This document shows positions 11,848-24,126 of a stretch of DNA of 64,000 bases, piece by piece. The first letter of the stretch is position 1; each line of letters opens with the position of its first letter. Under the pieces are notes generated by a model that saw only the letters and a program-made list of their open reading frames with translations, had not been told where the DNA came from and ran no database searches. This DNA comes from Fremontodendron californicum. Its lineage: Eukaryota; Streptophyta; Magnoliopsida; Malvales; Malvaceae. The stretch is taken from assembly GCA_030761205.1 (NCBI GenBank), contig JAULJL010000027.1, forward strand, positions 1,307,001 to 1,371,000. Direction: 5' to 3'. A program made the position numbers and the translations under genes.

Positions 11848-14758
11848 TTATGGAGCCATCAGCCCATCAATAGTGTAGGAAAGAGATTTTGCCCAGTCAG
11901 CTTTGAGTAACAATGTCTGTAGCGTTTTCATTACGTTATATCCTGGATCAAGTTTCCTTTGCCAACCCTACAAATTTAAACAACTACCAAAATGTGATAT
12001 TCAATTAAATGAATTATCTGAAATGGCAATAATGAGTTAATGACTGTATGAATGAATTAGGTTTATCTTCATATTATGAAGGCATTTCAGCAAGTCACAC
12101 CTAGGACTATTATGAAACAATCCCTACTATAATGACAGCTATTTATTTTGTTTCCCTTCAGAAAAACATAAAGCACAATATATAAACATGAGTAAACATA
12201 AAGACAAGAAGTTCTTATCAAGCAGGTAAATGACAGCAAAGGGGGCACAAAGTAAAAAAAAAGACATCTCAAATGGTTGGTCAAAGGTTCAACATGAAAG
12301 TTTGGATTCACACAAAATGGAAAGAAGTTACCTCAAGAACCAAAGTTGTGACCATCACAGTGCATACATTGCCATCAATATTGACTTTATGACGCCTTAC
12401 TTTCTCAAGCAGTTGTTCCATGCATTCAGCTGGATGGACTAGATCACCCTCGGGAGTACCCCAAAAAGTGAATGATTCTTCCACTTCCTGTTGAAACAAG
12501 GTATTAGAAAACCAAGCAGAAGAAGATAACATAGATATAGAAATAAATAAATGGTACAAAAAAGGAAGGGGTGGGTGGTAAAATAAAGATATTCTAACTT
12601 GGAATAGAGATGACTGACCATTAATGCGTTCATCTAAAATGACAAACCAAAAGATAAAGGGAGGATATAGAAAGCATTTGGGTAGACTAAATGGGAAAAT
12701 AAAGAGAAGAAGATAACACAGAAAGCCTTTTCCTAACTTCTCACTGTCCTAAAGCCTTTTCCTAACTTGGAATAGAGATGACTGACCATTAATGCATTCA
12801 TCTAAAATGACAAACCAAAAGATAAAGGGAGGATAAAGAAAGCATTTGGGTAAGACTAAATGGGAAAATAAGGAGAAGAAGATAACAAAGAAAGCCTTTT
12901 TCTAACTCCTCACTGTCCTAAAGCCTCTGGGTTTTAGGACAGTTTGGGTTACATCTATATAAATCACCTCTATAAAAGCCTTTGGGTTCGGGCAGTTTTG
13001 TCGCTGCGATAGTCTAAGTGTGCACTCTGCAGCAGTGCGGCCGTCTCTACGGGCAACAGCCTTAAAAAATTCCAACAAATTTATACGGTCACCCTTAGAA
13101 AGTTCAGCAGTCATGCCTACATCAAGGAAGATGACATGAGGCTTTGATTTAAAGAGCCGTTTTCGAGAAGCCCTGCTCTGAGACACCCGAACAAGGATAT
13201 TTCCAGGATGCATGTCAGCATGAATAAAGTTGTCCACCTGAAAGAAGAAAATTATAATCTCTTGGAAACCAGAATCGTCATACTTCAATTCTCTAGCAGA
13301 TAAGATGATGAGAAAGAGGGATCAAACATCATCAAGTAGATATCACATAAGAATGTTACCAGAAGCATAAATAAACCAATTAGAAATAGTTACCAGAAGC
13401 ATCTTTAAAAGTGCATGAGTTCCAATATGAGCAACTGCAATCTTAATCCGATCATGTCCTTCAAGTCCATCAACATAGCGTGCGACACTTTCCCCTTGCT
13501 CATAAGTTTCCACTAAAACAGCGGGATGCACAAGTGGATACACAGGCTTAGGAAAAGAAACATCCTTCCAGCTTCGGAAATTGTATATAAAACGGTTCAA
13601 ATGGGCAGCTTCCCTTGCAAGATCAACTTGAGACATCATGAAAACACCAAACTGCTGGACACTCTCATCCAACCTCAACCAGTTCAGAGTAGGAATGAAC
13701 TTTGATAACTTCGCCACTGAGTTGATAATCATAAAATCTCTCCTAATTGATTCACCAACACCAGGATGTCTAACCTTTACTGCAACTACCATGGGCTTGA
13801 CCCGCTGACCAGGATAGCGGAATCTCAAAGAAGCCCGGTGCACCTGAGCTATACTTCCAGATGCCACAGGTTCCTCTTCAAAAGCCTCAAAAATTTCAGA
13901 AAGCTTGCGGCCAAATGCTTTTTCAATAGTTTTCTTTGTGTAGGCAAAGCTATGCTCAGGAGCTTTGCTATGAAGCTCTGAAAGCTTGGTGCATAGATCT
14001 CTAGGGAAGAGATCTGGTCGTGTTGCTGCCCATTGACCCCACTTTATGAATGCTGGACCTGCCTTTTCAAGTGTGCGATGCACAACCTGAAGCCACATTT
14101 TCCTGAATTGGGGACCAAAAGAGTCGGCAAATGGTGCCATTATTATGCTAGGAGAGAACAAAACTGCAAGAAACAGAGCTCTCACCAGCAAGATAACACC
14201 TTCTACTACTGAAAGTAGTATAGAGGAAACAAAAGCATGCCCATCTTGTGCACGCATAGACAAAGAATTCTGTGATGGGTAGTAATCTGTCTCTACTAAA
14301 GTCCTCTGTGCCAATGCCACTTGTCCACATGCCAAGCCAAAAATGCCAGGAACTATCAGGTGTGAGCGGGACAAAGCTAAGCTGACTGCTTGAGCAGTCC
14401 TGCTTATGTGGGGGAAAGTTTGACCACTGGCAGAACATTTCCGTGTGAGCCTTTTCCAAGCAACTTGGGCGTGATGAGTTACTGCACTACTTGAAGAGAG
14501 GAAGGAATGGTTCCTGGCAAAATAACCTCGACACAACCCTTCATTGATATTCTGCAATAAGAATGGAGCCTTTCCTCCACTGTTGAACCCATAATGGGAG
14601 TACACTCTATATTGTGGCAAACGCAACCCAGCAGTAACAACCGTTCCATACTTTCTAAATTCTGAATGGCTCGTCCTCTGGTTTGAAATAGCAGATTGTG
14701 CAGCTTTCCTAATATTTGCAAATGTCAAAACTCTACATTCCAACAATTCTCTCATCAT
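11848..14758 (-). CDS. ABC1/UbiB-family atypical kinase (aarF/ADCK type), probably organellar
   Basis: Coding exons in transcript order are 14758-13394, 13237-12968, 12487-12332 and 11967-11848, all phase 0, giving 636 residues. The start is a double ATG at 14758. The ABC1K hallmarks are visible: KWGQ at about 239-242, the Ala/Gly-rich loop ASGSIAQVH at about 299-307, VAVKV with the ATP-site Lys near 327, HADMHPGN at about 461-468 with the catalytic Asp, and LDVGM with the metal-binding Asp near 494. The protein ends in a conserved SLSYTIDGLMAP. Two hydrophobic stretches (about 133-150 and 175-211) precede the kinase core. The Arg-rich, acid-poor N-terminus suggests a mitochondrial or plastid transit peptide. 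Family members support quinone or isoprenoid lipid metabolism, and the kinase fold often binds ATP without classical kinase activity. Which plant ABC1K clade this is I cannot decide; the layout resembles the ADCK2/abkC group. A 5' UTR intron ends near 14775 and the first exon lies near 15200-15340. Confidence 0.88.
12594..12926. repeat. Two-copy tandem duplication, 168-bp unit, inside an ABC1K intron
   Basis: The segment starting CTAACTTGGAATAGAG at 12594 is repeated from 12762 to about 12926 with only a few mismatches. Both copies lie in the intron 12488-12967. The high identity points to a recent event. The downstream end is about 40 bases from the splice donor on the minus strand. Confidence 0.9.
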
Positions 14759-15642
14759 TTACCATGTAAATTCTACAAACCTTAGAACCAATTATAAATC
14801 TTACACAAAAAGGCAAAGTATTCAGAACCCAATTGTCAATTTCACACAATATGACAGCAAGAAGGTTACTTTCTTACTTTATTTCATTAAACTCAACATC
14901 TCAATTCGTTGGAAACATATTTTTCTAAAAGTTCTAACCTATAACGAAATAATTTATTGAGCAATCATTGGATTCAGGAAACCATTACATTTTTCTACAC
15001 CTAAAAGAGCAGCAGAATAAACCTTCTTAGATAAAATTTAATTTAAACTTTTTCTAAAATAAGAAAAAGAAAAGCTTTAAAACCATTAAACACAAGCTCC
15101 TAGATAAATTAATCCACCAAAAACCCGGACCCAGGAACCCCAGCAAAAAAAAAAACCCAGAAAAAGGCTTTTAATAAAGAAGCAAAAAAATTGAAAAGGG
15201 AAGAGAGATGAACCTGGACATGGCGATATAGAGAGGGAAGGTAAAAGAGGGAGCTTTAAAGAGGCTAACGTGCGAAGGCGGTGAAAAATAGAAGAAGAAG
15301 CAGAAGACGAAGTTCTTGAATGCATCTTCTCATGGATGATTCTCTTGTGATTAACAATCAAAATTCTGATGCGTTTTTTATGGCCCCAACTTCATTCTCT
15401 TTCTCTCGTTTTGGTAAAACCTAGCGGCGCGAGAATGAGAGAGGAAGAAGAAGGAGAAGAAGAAGAAGAAGAAGGAGGAAGAGATCTCGCCTGTCTCAAT
15501 GGGCCTAAGATTGGTGAAGACGTTAACTCGATTATTTTAGGCCCACTTTTGATTGGTTCTCGTGGGCTTCACGTAATTGCCTCATTTCTGTCTGGCCTCA
15601 GCCTGTCATAATAAATCTATAAAAGGCAACAAAAAAAAGTCA
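14759..15642. other. 5' region of the ABC1K gene, with 5' UTR intron
   Basis: Reading on the minus strand, a likely non-coding first exon lies at about 15340-15210 and its donor follows ATGTCCAG near 15211. The acceptor TTTGTAG lies just upstream of the start codon. Joining these would put the upstream ATG out of frame with the main start, so it would act as a small upstream ORF. A GAA-rich run at 15443-15481 and T/C tracts are consistent with the promoter. No other gene is seen. Confidence 0.4.
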
Positions 15643-16193
15643 TATTTAAAAGGCTAAAATAATAAAAAAACTCCTGAATTTTCTCGCTTTATTTAGATAA
15701 GCCCCTATACTTTTATTACATCCAAATAAGTCATTAACCTTTAACATGTACTCAAGCAAGCCCCTAATCTTTAATTTATACATAAATAAACCTTTAACAT
15801 AAATTAGACCTACTCATAGGCTTAAACAGCGACCCAATTTTTTTTTTTACCTTACCCAAGTCCGGCCCGAATCACTATTAAAAAATAATAATAATAATTT
15901 AAAAAAAAAACATTTTTATAATTTAATTTAAATAAAAATTTATTTTTTAATGCATGAACAGTGATCTGAGCCGGACCGGACAGATCCTAATCACCAAAAA
16001 TCATACCTAGTCTCGGTCCAATACGAGTCGGGCTTACCGGGCTAGGCGGGTTGCTCAATCCATGAGCAGATCTAACATAAATCAACTTTTCATTTGAAAC
16101 AAGGGTTTATTTAAATACAATAAAAATATAAGAATTTATCTAAATAAAATGATAAAGCTGAGGGAATTTTTTAGTATTTTAGCCTATTTAAAA
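15643..16193. mobile_element. Non-autonomous Mutator-like element (MULE MITE) with 9-bp TSD
   Basis: A 533-bp element (15652-16184) is bounded by long imperfect terminal inverted repeats of about 80 bp beginning GGCTAAAATA and ending ATTTTAGCC. It is flanked on both sides by the same nine bases, TATTTAAAA (15643-15651 and 16185-16193). A 9-bp target-site duplication with long TIRs is diagnostic of the Mutator superfamily. Inner segments also pair (GTCCGGCCCGAATCAC near 15860 against GTGATCTGAGCCGGAC near 15961), so the whole element is close to a single hairpin. It has no coding capacity. Confidence 0.88.
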
Positions 16194-16559
16194 TTTAGTA
16201 AACTTCTTGAGAGGAAAACTTGGAAAAGGTCAAAGAAACTCCGAACATTTTGGAAAGGGCAAAAATCCTGGAGCCTAATGCCTAAACTGTGGCAGTTTCA
16301 AGCTTAGATGTGTTGAGCCCATTTAATCTGGGCAGGAGAAAGGCCTTAATTCAGGACCAAAATTTTCTTTTTTGGTCCAATAGCACAAAACAAGGGAGCC
16401 TTTATGATTTTATCGGATTAATAGTATAATTAGAAAATTCCAGAGACCAAATGGCCTACTGATGATAATAATATCGTTGTTAACTCTATTATATGGGGAT
16501 GTTCTTTTTTTTTTTCTTTTTTTTTTATTGATAAGCAAAGCTTATTATTTATTTACCCA

Positions 16560-16780
16560 AAAGTAGACTTAGCAGGACACGAAAACAACACGAAAAAAAT
16601 AATTAAAAACACGACACGAAAAAATAACACGAACACGACATGAATATACGAATGTCTCAAAATTTATATAATACGAATTATTAATTTATCAAATTTTATA
16701 TAAATATAAAATATCTTAAACATGATTATGACGCGATAAAATACACGAATACGATACGGATACACGAATTGTTAGGGTCT
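16560..16780. repeat. ACACGAACACGACACG-type degenerate repeat, copy 1
   Basis: This AT-rich stretch is filled with reiterated short motifs such as CACGAACACGACA and TACACGAATACGATACG, around a core resembling TTTATATAAWACGAATTATTAA. The same vocabulary forms a larger array at 38640-39630. The superfamily of this repeat is not evident. Confidence 0.6.
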
Positions 16781-19584
16781 ACCCAAAAAAAACAAATAAA
16801 ACCTGTGATGAAGATTACAACCGAGAAATCACCAACTGAATTCAGAAAACAACCAAAGCTTAACGTATTTCACACATTGTTGATAACTATATATGGAGGG
16901 CTTTTTTCCAACACATGTTCAACAAATTGTTGCTTCTACCTAGCTTGGAGCTCAGATTAAAGTCTACCATTATTAAAAAAGGATGAAATTAAATTTTGAT
17001 CAAATTCACATCTCCCATTTTGGATTTTCACCTTTTATTAGTTCTAATTACTAAGGAGTACTTGGAGTTTTGGTTATTAGGAAATTCTTATTCAACAGCA
17101 ATCAAAACACCTATTAAGTATTGTTTGGCAATCTGCACCAATTAGCAACAACAACAAAAAAAGACCATAGAAGGCTGGCTTTACCTTCAGCGGATTTAAG
17201 CTCTAGCTAGCTCAGCTAGTGACGTTAACCTTATCCATAAATTAAGACCATAATTAATCATTTCAATTGATGGAAAAAAAAAAAAGTCATTTTCCAAGTC
17301 GTGATTCCAGCTAGCTGGGCTCGATTAATGACTATTTTAGCATTAATTATCGAAGGAGATGTAATCGAAAAGTCTACCTTTGCTGACATTATAACCCATT
17401 ACAAACGTACGTATTCATACGTCACAAATATGAAAAATCCCAAGTTTTTGTTTGACTCCATTATTATTAGGCTAGTAATGTGGAATTTTTTATCATGACA
17501 ATTAGCGACGGGTGTTTCTATTTCATTGAACTCTTGGAGAGTGGATACTCCCAAAGGTTCCTTTCAGTAAGAAATTAAAGAGAAGATGGTGAAAACATTA
17601 ATGGAAAAAAGAAGTTCATGTTTCTGCCTATCTAGCTAATTAGGATTTTTATACCAAACCGTTGAATGTTAGGGGTAATCTATAAATGAGTATGAATATA
17701 TATAAAAAATTATGAAACTTAATTTCCATTTTACCGAATTCAAAGGAATTAATGGTGGATAATTTTTGTCTGAAAATTTTAACTTTGTATTATTTTATCT
17801 AAGTCAACTATCAAATGAGTTATGATATATATATTCGATAATTAAATTCTAATCACTTAAATTAAAAGTCTAACAAATTATAATTCAATAAAAAGCTAAA
17901 AAGTATCATTAATTTTGGATTATCAGAATAGAAAAAATACTTAATATATATATATGAACCTAATCCTAAAATGAATGATTCCTCTCCACCATTAGTACAT
18001 ACAATATTAGTACTTCAATTTATAATCAATGCAGAAATAATAATTCAATAATATGTACCATAGTCTTCAACTGATAATTACACACCAAAGAGGCAAAGAC
18101 CGTACGTTCACACACAAATATTTAATTTATCCTTCAAGAGAGAGAGAAAAGAGAAAGAGAAAGCATGGAATCTAAAAAGCTTGAAGCAATCATCAGTTAA
18201 GGTTACAGCAAAGCCTGTTGTCTACCTTTTTGTTAAGTTTGAGTTAACTAATGGGTTAAATAAAGAAAATTTTAATCTCATGAGTAGTATTGATGAATCA
18301 AGAGGAGTGTTCACTTATAAATAAGAATCGTAGTCTTTTGAGAAACATAACCTACCACCTTCTAAGAGAGAGTCTATACACTTAAGTAAAAATTGTATTA
18401 AAATTTGAGAGTTTATATACTTAAGTAGAAGTTGTATTAAGATTATTTGGGTGGTGAGTCAAGTTTGTTTGTAAGAAGGTATGTAGCTTTATCCGTGCAA
18501 AACTTACAATATTTATAAGAAGGATTTTTAGCTTTATCCGTGCAAAAATTACAAATTAAAATATTTTCTAATAAAGTATATTATCCCTATGAAATCATAA
18601 ATGTAGAAAAAAAAAATTAAACCACGTAAAAAAATTATCTTTTCTTCTTTTTCAAATATTTATTATAAAATTAATATTTATTATTGAATTATCACGTTAT
18701 TCTCGAAATTTTAACATCCACACAGTCTAGAAATCAACATTCAACCAGAAACATATGGTTGCTTCTGTAAGTGAAGCCGACAAAACCCTTTCTTTTTAAA
18801 ATTATTAGTTTCATATTCCAAAAAAGTGAATTCTTAGTCAATAATATTATATAATAGTCCCATCTTTTAAAATGTCCACAATAGATAATAATTGTTATGA
18901 ACTCACCATCGAGGCCCTATTTCTTTTAACCCCAATTCTGCACATTTTCCTTACACGATTTAAAAAGCAACAAATGAAAAAAAAAAAAAAAAAAAAAAGA
19001 ATCCCCAAGTCATATTAAGACAGGAACCCACTTTAGAGTGTATAGTGTTTACTCATTCAAAATGTTTGAAAGAACAAAATTTCTTTGGGCGGTCGAGAAA
19101 TGGAGGGTGTCCTTTTCTCAAGCTCTGGTCGGCTCATAGTCAAAGACGAACCTTACCTTTATAACTCAAATTTTTTTACGCTATTTGAAACTCAACCCTT
19201 AAAAATCTTATATAATTAATTTTTGTACATTGGATTATATACATACGAATGGAACGTGAGAAAGACGAGAGAAAAAACGAGGTGCCTAACTGCATGTTCT
19301 GGTTTTTGACCCATAAAAAAGCCATTTTTTTGACGTATAAATGACGCAGAGCTTACATGGGAGGGCCGGGGTGTTTGACCTAGAGGGTCGATAAAAGAGG
19401 GAAAGGAGCTTCGGGTCGCACGAGTAAGAAGAAGATAGGGAAGTTGTTCCTGCTTATAAATGCCGATTTTATAATTTTTATTGACAATTTTTTCCTGTGT
19501 TTGGTTTGATTAATTCATCGCTTTTTACGTGCACGCGGTTGACGATTGTTCAAACTTTTTTCATGCATCTGTTTCTTTTTCTAT

Positions 19585-19620
<36 letters not shown>

Positions 19621-21430
19621 TCAAAACTCAGCTATCTGTTAAGTAATAAGTGCTAACGAATACCCTTACAATACTACTTGTTCTTATATACTTAGCTTCA
19701 AATCTGCAATTGCCATGAGTTTTGATGTATTACTGAAGAAAAAAAAAATAATATAATTGAAAATTAAGTAAAAGTGGGGATAATTAATCAGTAAGATAGT
19801 TTACAGTCAAGGGTTTAGGATTTACGGTTAACCAAAAGAAAGAAAGCATTGAATATTTAAACTTTATCGACTCAAATTGTTTGATCAAGCTTGAATTCAT
19901 AAGTTTAATATAATTATTATGTACATTAATAAAGATTAAAAAAGTAGCGTAGGTTATGGTTAAAACAGTATCATATATATACATATTCTTACATTAATGT
20001 TACTATGTCGAATTGATGTACATACGCATATATATACATTTTTTTGTAAAAATATTATTCAATATCGTTGTATTTTGAAATTTTTATTAAAACATTTTGT
20101 TCAATCACGTTTTCCACATTCCCAAGTTAATTAATTAACAAACATTTTTACAACTGGGCTACATTCTTGAAATGTTTTTTTTTTGGTCAAACATTCTGGA
20201 AATGTTAAGAAATTAAAAAATAATTTTTCGCCTTTTCGTATTTCTTTGTTTTTTTTTTTTATTTAAATGTTTCATATTTTTTAATATTTAAAGTCTAAAA
20301 AAAGCTTGTCATATATTCATTGTTTAGACGTATGTTATTCAGACTTTTTATTTTTTAAAATATTCGTGTTTGATATCAATGTTTAACATGTATTTAAATA
20401 TAAATATAAAAATATAATGCTCTAAATATATAAAAAAATTTACAAAATATAAATATATTTATATTGAAGACATATTCATATTTAATATACGATGTCTGGA
20501 CACAATTTGATCCATTTTTCCGGATAAAAGAGGAGAGGAAGGTGAAAGATTAAAGTTGACCAGAAAAGCCAAAGTAAAATACGAAGTTAATTTATTATTG
20601 CATAAAGCCCCCAAAAGCCAAAGTAAGTAATTATATTGATAAGAAAAGTCAAAGCCACGGTAGCTCTACAAAACTGGATAAAGATTAGAAGCCTGTTACT
20701 GTACTGGTTACCCGGTCAACCGGTAAGCGTCAAAGGCTCAAAAGTCAAAACCCCTGCTTTGGGGACCCACCCCTGCATGATTGAGTCCACGTATCCCTCA
20801 AATGCTGACGTGATTAAACATTAGGTTCTTGGTTTGACATTGAGGCTTAATAAGAGTGATAATAAAGACACAACAAAAACAGCACAAGAGCCACGCCATG
20901 TTTTTCATTTCAATAAAAAGGAAGCTCTTCCTTTTAACTGTGGTCCCCCACCCCCCACGGATTTCGTCGACACGTGCCCTTCTTTTTTTTTTTACTTTTT
21001 AAGGTCAAACCCCGCCATTACCATAGTTCCCCATGCAAAATTACCTACTTTATCATTACCAGAAAAGACAGTCACCCTTACAGATGGCAGATACACGTGT
21101 CGGATTCACGACCTCCGATGCTGTCATGCCGGAAAGCCTGCCGGTATTATTGACTTCCTGTCGGGATCTTTGAAACCAAGATCTTACTTTCTCTCTTATG
21201 ATTGTTTTGAATTTTATTTTCTTTTTATCACGATCACAATTAATAAGTAACACGTTGGGTTAGTATTTTGATTAGTATGTATTTTTCTGATTTAAAACCT
21301 TTCTTGTTATAGGCAAAGATTGCCCATATTAGGGAAGGGCTAAAAAGACGTTTGCTTGAGTGTCAAAACTCTTGTGAACAAAGCCAACAGCATCATCCCT
21401 ATATATGTATGATTTGATTCATTACTGTTC

Positions 21431-21461
<31 letters not shown>

Positions 21462-21820
21462 TTTTGGGAAGTAGACATTTGTCTGTCTATTTTACAGGAT
21501 TTGAATAAATATATGATAAGATGACTAATCTAAATAAGATATGATAAGATACAAATAGAAAGTAAGGATAGCAAAAAAATAATTGTTGTGACATATCAAT
21601 AATGGAAACTTCCCCATTATAATAAAAAGATTTATATTAAAAAAAGGAGAGAACGGTAGGATCTTTCTTCCTAATACAGTAAGCTTAAGAAAATGCAACA
21701 AATTAATTATTAGTAGAAAATATTACACTTATCAACACCCCCCACAGTGAATCCAAAAACCCAGAAATATGGACATAAAGGGAAACTTTTTTTTTTGTGT
21801 GTGAGAGTTTGATTTTGCAA
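16781..21820. other. Gene-poor AT-rich spacer downstream of the MYB gene
   Basis: No gene is recognised. It contains TA microsatellites (19588-19618 and 21435-21461), long A and T runs (18976-19000) and a moderately GC-richer part at 20660-21190 with several ACGTG motifs, listed separately. Open frames such as 20834-21250 match nothing I know. Confidence 0.45.
20806..21100. promoter_or_regulatory. Cluster of ACGTG (G-box/ABRE-like) motifs with no adjacent gene
   Basis: Within 300 bases there are CTGACGTGAT (about 20805), CGACACGTGCCC (about 20969) and ATACACGTGTCGG (about 21091). The last two contain the palindromic CACGTG core bound by bZIP and bHLH factors. The nearest start codon on either strand is more than 2 kb away, so the role is unknown; it could be a 3' enhancer of the MYB gene or a promoter of an unseen transcript. 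Confidence 0.4.
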
Positions 21821-23202
21821 TTACATGAATTCATTAACATCCAAAATATCTGGGATTTCAAACTTCAAAATGTTACTGCTATAGCTTTCTCTTTCGTCTT
21901 CAGTGCTGCTACTGTTGATGTATGTTGAATTTGAATTCAATGGAGTTGGACTTGATGAAGGCGTCGATAGAACTGATGCGAAGCTAAAGCTCTGGTTGCT
22001 GGAATGGAAATTTGAGGTTTCGGAAGAAGGCTCCATGACGGTTTGATGATCAGAACCGTAATAGTTATAGTTTGGCAGTAGCGGAACGTAATCTTCAGTC
22101 AAATTTGGAGGCATCGCATTGCCTTGCCAGTCACTTAAATCGGTGAGGTTTGATGGAAACTGGTCTACATTGGGGTTCATGAGTTGTGTTTCGTTAGAAA
22201 ATGGAATACTGCAAGGAGTATTAAACGAGTTGCAAGCTGGGATTTCTTGGACTTGCTTCGGAAGATGGTTAGATTGCATTAATGGTTGATATTGGTTTTG
22301 GACTTGGGAACTGCAAAGCTGGTTTTCTTCAACATTTTGAAGAAGAAAATTCTGGTTTTGGTTTTGGTTCTCACGTTGAGATGACATGAGAGAAGTGGCT
22401 AGCCTGAGAATCTCAGGGTTAACGAAGGATTGGACTCCGAGTAACCTTGACATGTTCATTTGAGATTGGTTGTAAAGAGATGAGCTTAGTATTGAGGAGA
22501 GGTCAAGAAGATCCAGTCGAGGACTATGAGTCACCGGATCAATTCCCATTCGAAGAAGCCTCTTTCGAATGTGCGTGTTCCAATAGTTTTTTATTTCGTT
22601 GTCTGTTCTTCCGGGCAACCGAGCAGCAATGGCCGACCACCTATATATGATAGATTCAAAACATTAGAAAAACAATATAGTGAAACAAAGAAAAATAGGC
22701 GTTTCAAAAAAAAAAAAGAGAGAAAGAAAATATAACTAAAAAGAGCAAAGGAACGATGGAAAAGAACTTACTTGTTGCCCAATATACTGTGTAGCTGAAT
22801 TATTGTTTCTTCCTCTTCAAAAGAAAATCTTCCTCTCTTGATATCAGGCCTCAAGTAATTAGTCCATCGAAGACGGCAACTCTTTCCACACCTTTCCAGC
22901 CCTAAACAATTAAAAAGTCAAAAAAATGAAAAAAAACCCATTAGCATAAAGTCCAAAAAAAGTACAATAATTCATCCATGCACAGCAGAGCAGAAAGTAG
23001 GCACATTAAAAGTACTAATGAATCAAGACTTATTTTCCAACTAAAAAAATAGTAGTAGGTAATGCTTACCAGCATTCTTTGGCAGTGTCCTCCAATTTCC
23101 ATAACCATGTTTTTGAATATAATCAATCAATTTCTGATCCTCTTCCGGCGTCCATGGCCCTTTTTTGAGCCCATTTTTATCACAGCAAGGTGCTCTTCCC
23201 AT
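21821..23202 (-). CDS. MYB102: R2R3-MYB transcription factor, subgroup 11 (MYB102/MYB74/MYB41 type)
   Basis: Three exons, 23202-23070, 22901-22772 and 22640-21821, give 360 residues. The first two are exactly 133 and 130 bp, the classic plant R2R3-MYB sizes. The start MGRAPCCDKNGLKKGPW is canonical. R2 carries W17, W37 and W57; R3 has F70, W89 and W108. Right after R3 come IDPVTHSPRLDLLDLSSIL and a block near MSRLLGVQSFVNPEILRLATSL, as in Arabidopsis MYB102, MYB74, MYB41 and MYB49. The rest is Gln/Asn/Ser-rich, a likely activation region, and ends DVNEFM. The product is a nuclear DNA-binding protein. In Arabidopsis this subgroup responds to ABA, osmotic stress, wounding and insects, and MYB41 promotes suberin deposition. 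Two ACGTG boxes lie upstream, and a VAP4-type gene lies on the same segment as in Arabidopsis next to MYB102 (from memory). Assignment to the subgroup is firm; the exact orthologue is not. Confidence 0.92.
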
Positions 23203-23379
23203 GGTAATAAATTACAGTTTCTCAACAAATCTTTGCTTTGCCTTTTGGTTATATAGTAATTAATGGTTAGCTTCTGGTTAGACTCTCCTCGACAGAGAGA
23301 GAGAGAGGGGGGGGGGGTTGAGATAATTGAAGAGAAAAGAGGGCAATGATGCAGCAAAGAGATGTAGGGGACGTACTTG

Positions 23380-23389
23380 TATAAATAGC
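23380..23389 (-). promoter_or_regulatory. Probable TATA box of the MYB gene
   Basis: The minus strand reads CTATTTATAC about 180 bases upstream of the MYB start codon, which leaves a leader of roughly 150 bases. The plus strand reads TATAAATAG, but no plus-strand gene follows, so the MYB gene is the likely user. A GA/G-rich tract (23291-23319) lies in the leader. Confidence 0.5.
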
Positions 23390-23460
23390 GAGAAGGGAAG
23401 GGTAAGAAACCAAAGCTAAGTCAAAAAGATTGGGTACCGTCCTCTGTTTATCACTATGGC

Positions 23461-23469
23461 GACGTGTCC
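23461..23469. promoter_or_regulatory. ABRE-like ACGTGTC motif upstream of the MYB gene
   Basis: GACGTGTCC on the plus strand (GGACACGTC towards the MYB gene) sits about 260 bases upstream of the start codon and about 75 bases upstream of the TATA-like box. ACGTGTC is a core ABA-response element bound by ABF/AREB bZIP factors. Function is inferred. Confidence 0.45.
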
Positions 23470-23713
23470 TCCTTTGGAGAAAAACTGTGAAGCCCCCCCA
23501 AATGTCTCTTTCCTTTGGGTTGGATTTGCTAAAATCTAAAATCTTTCATTTTTTTTATTATTATTATTATTATTTTCCCTTAATAAATCTCAATTAGGGG
23601 AAGATAATCCATCCAAAATGTCCTTGTAATTATCTTTGCCTATCATTTTCCCGGCGGAGGGAGAGTTTCACTCCTTACTTTCTGGATTCATAAGCTGTCA
23701 CCAAAATGAAACA

Positions 23714-23725
23714 GCCACGTGTCCC
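23714..23725. promoter_or_regulatory. Consensus ABRE/G-box upstream of the MYB gene
   Basis: GCCACGTGTCCC here reads GGGACACGTGGC towards the MYB gene, an exact match to the extended ABRE (GACACGTGGC) preferred by ABF/AREB factors. It lies about 510 bases upstream of the MYB start. With the second ACGTG box at 23461 it makes a coupled pair typical of ABA-inducible plant promoters. Confidence 0.55.
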
Positions 23726-24126
23726 CTCTTTTCTTCTTTTTTTTGCATGGCTGCATTTTTACAAGGATTGGCTTTGACTTGAATTTTAAGTTATAGCTTA
23801 GATCGTCTGGGTTGTGACTCAAAGTCTTTGAAGTAAAAGACTGATTTACCCATGGAAGTAGAATTGCTGGACCAATTCTGTTCCACCACATGAGGGTAAT
23901 GCAATCATTTTACCTTTTTAATATTTTTTTTGTATTAATTAATTAATTATAAGTGGGAAGCATTTAATTTGGGATGGCAATAATAGAGTTCGGTGCTTGC
24001 CGAAATATATGAACATTAATTATGCAGGATTGGAAAAGGGTTCTCCTCCAATAAGTTTCAAGATAGGCTTTAATTTCCACAATGTTAATTAATTTATAAT
24101 AGGCTTAAAGTTGACTAATATATTAT
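23726..24126. other. Distal upstream region of the MYB gene
   Basis: AT-rich sequence with no gene. The MITE cluster starts at its right end. Confidence 0.35.

Noticed and set aside
15369..15611. Plus-strand frame with a Glu-rich run
   Set aside because: The acidic run comes from a GAA microsatellite in the ABC1K promoter; no family match.
20834..21250. 138-residue plus-strand frame
   Set aside because: No similarity recognised and interrupted by a poly-T tract; more likely promoter-like non-coding sequence.
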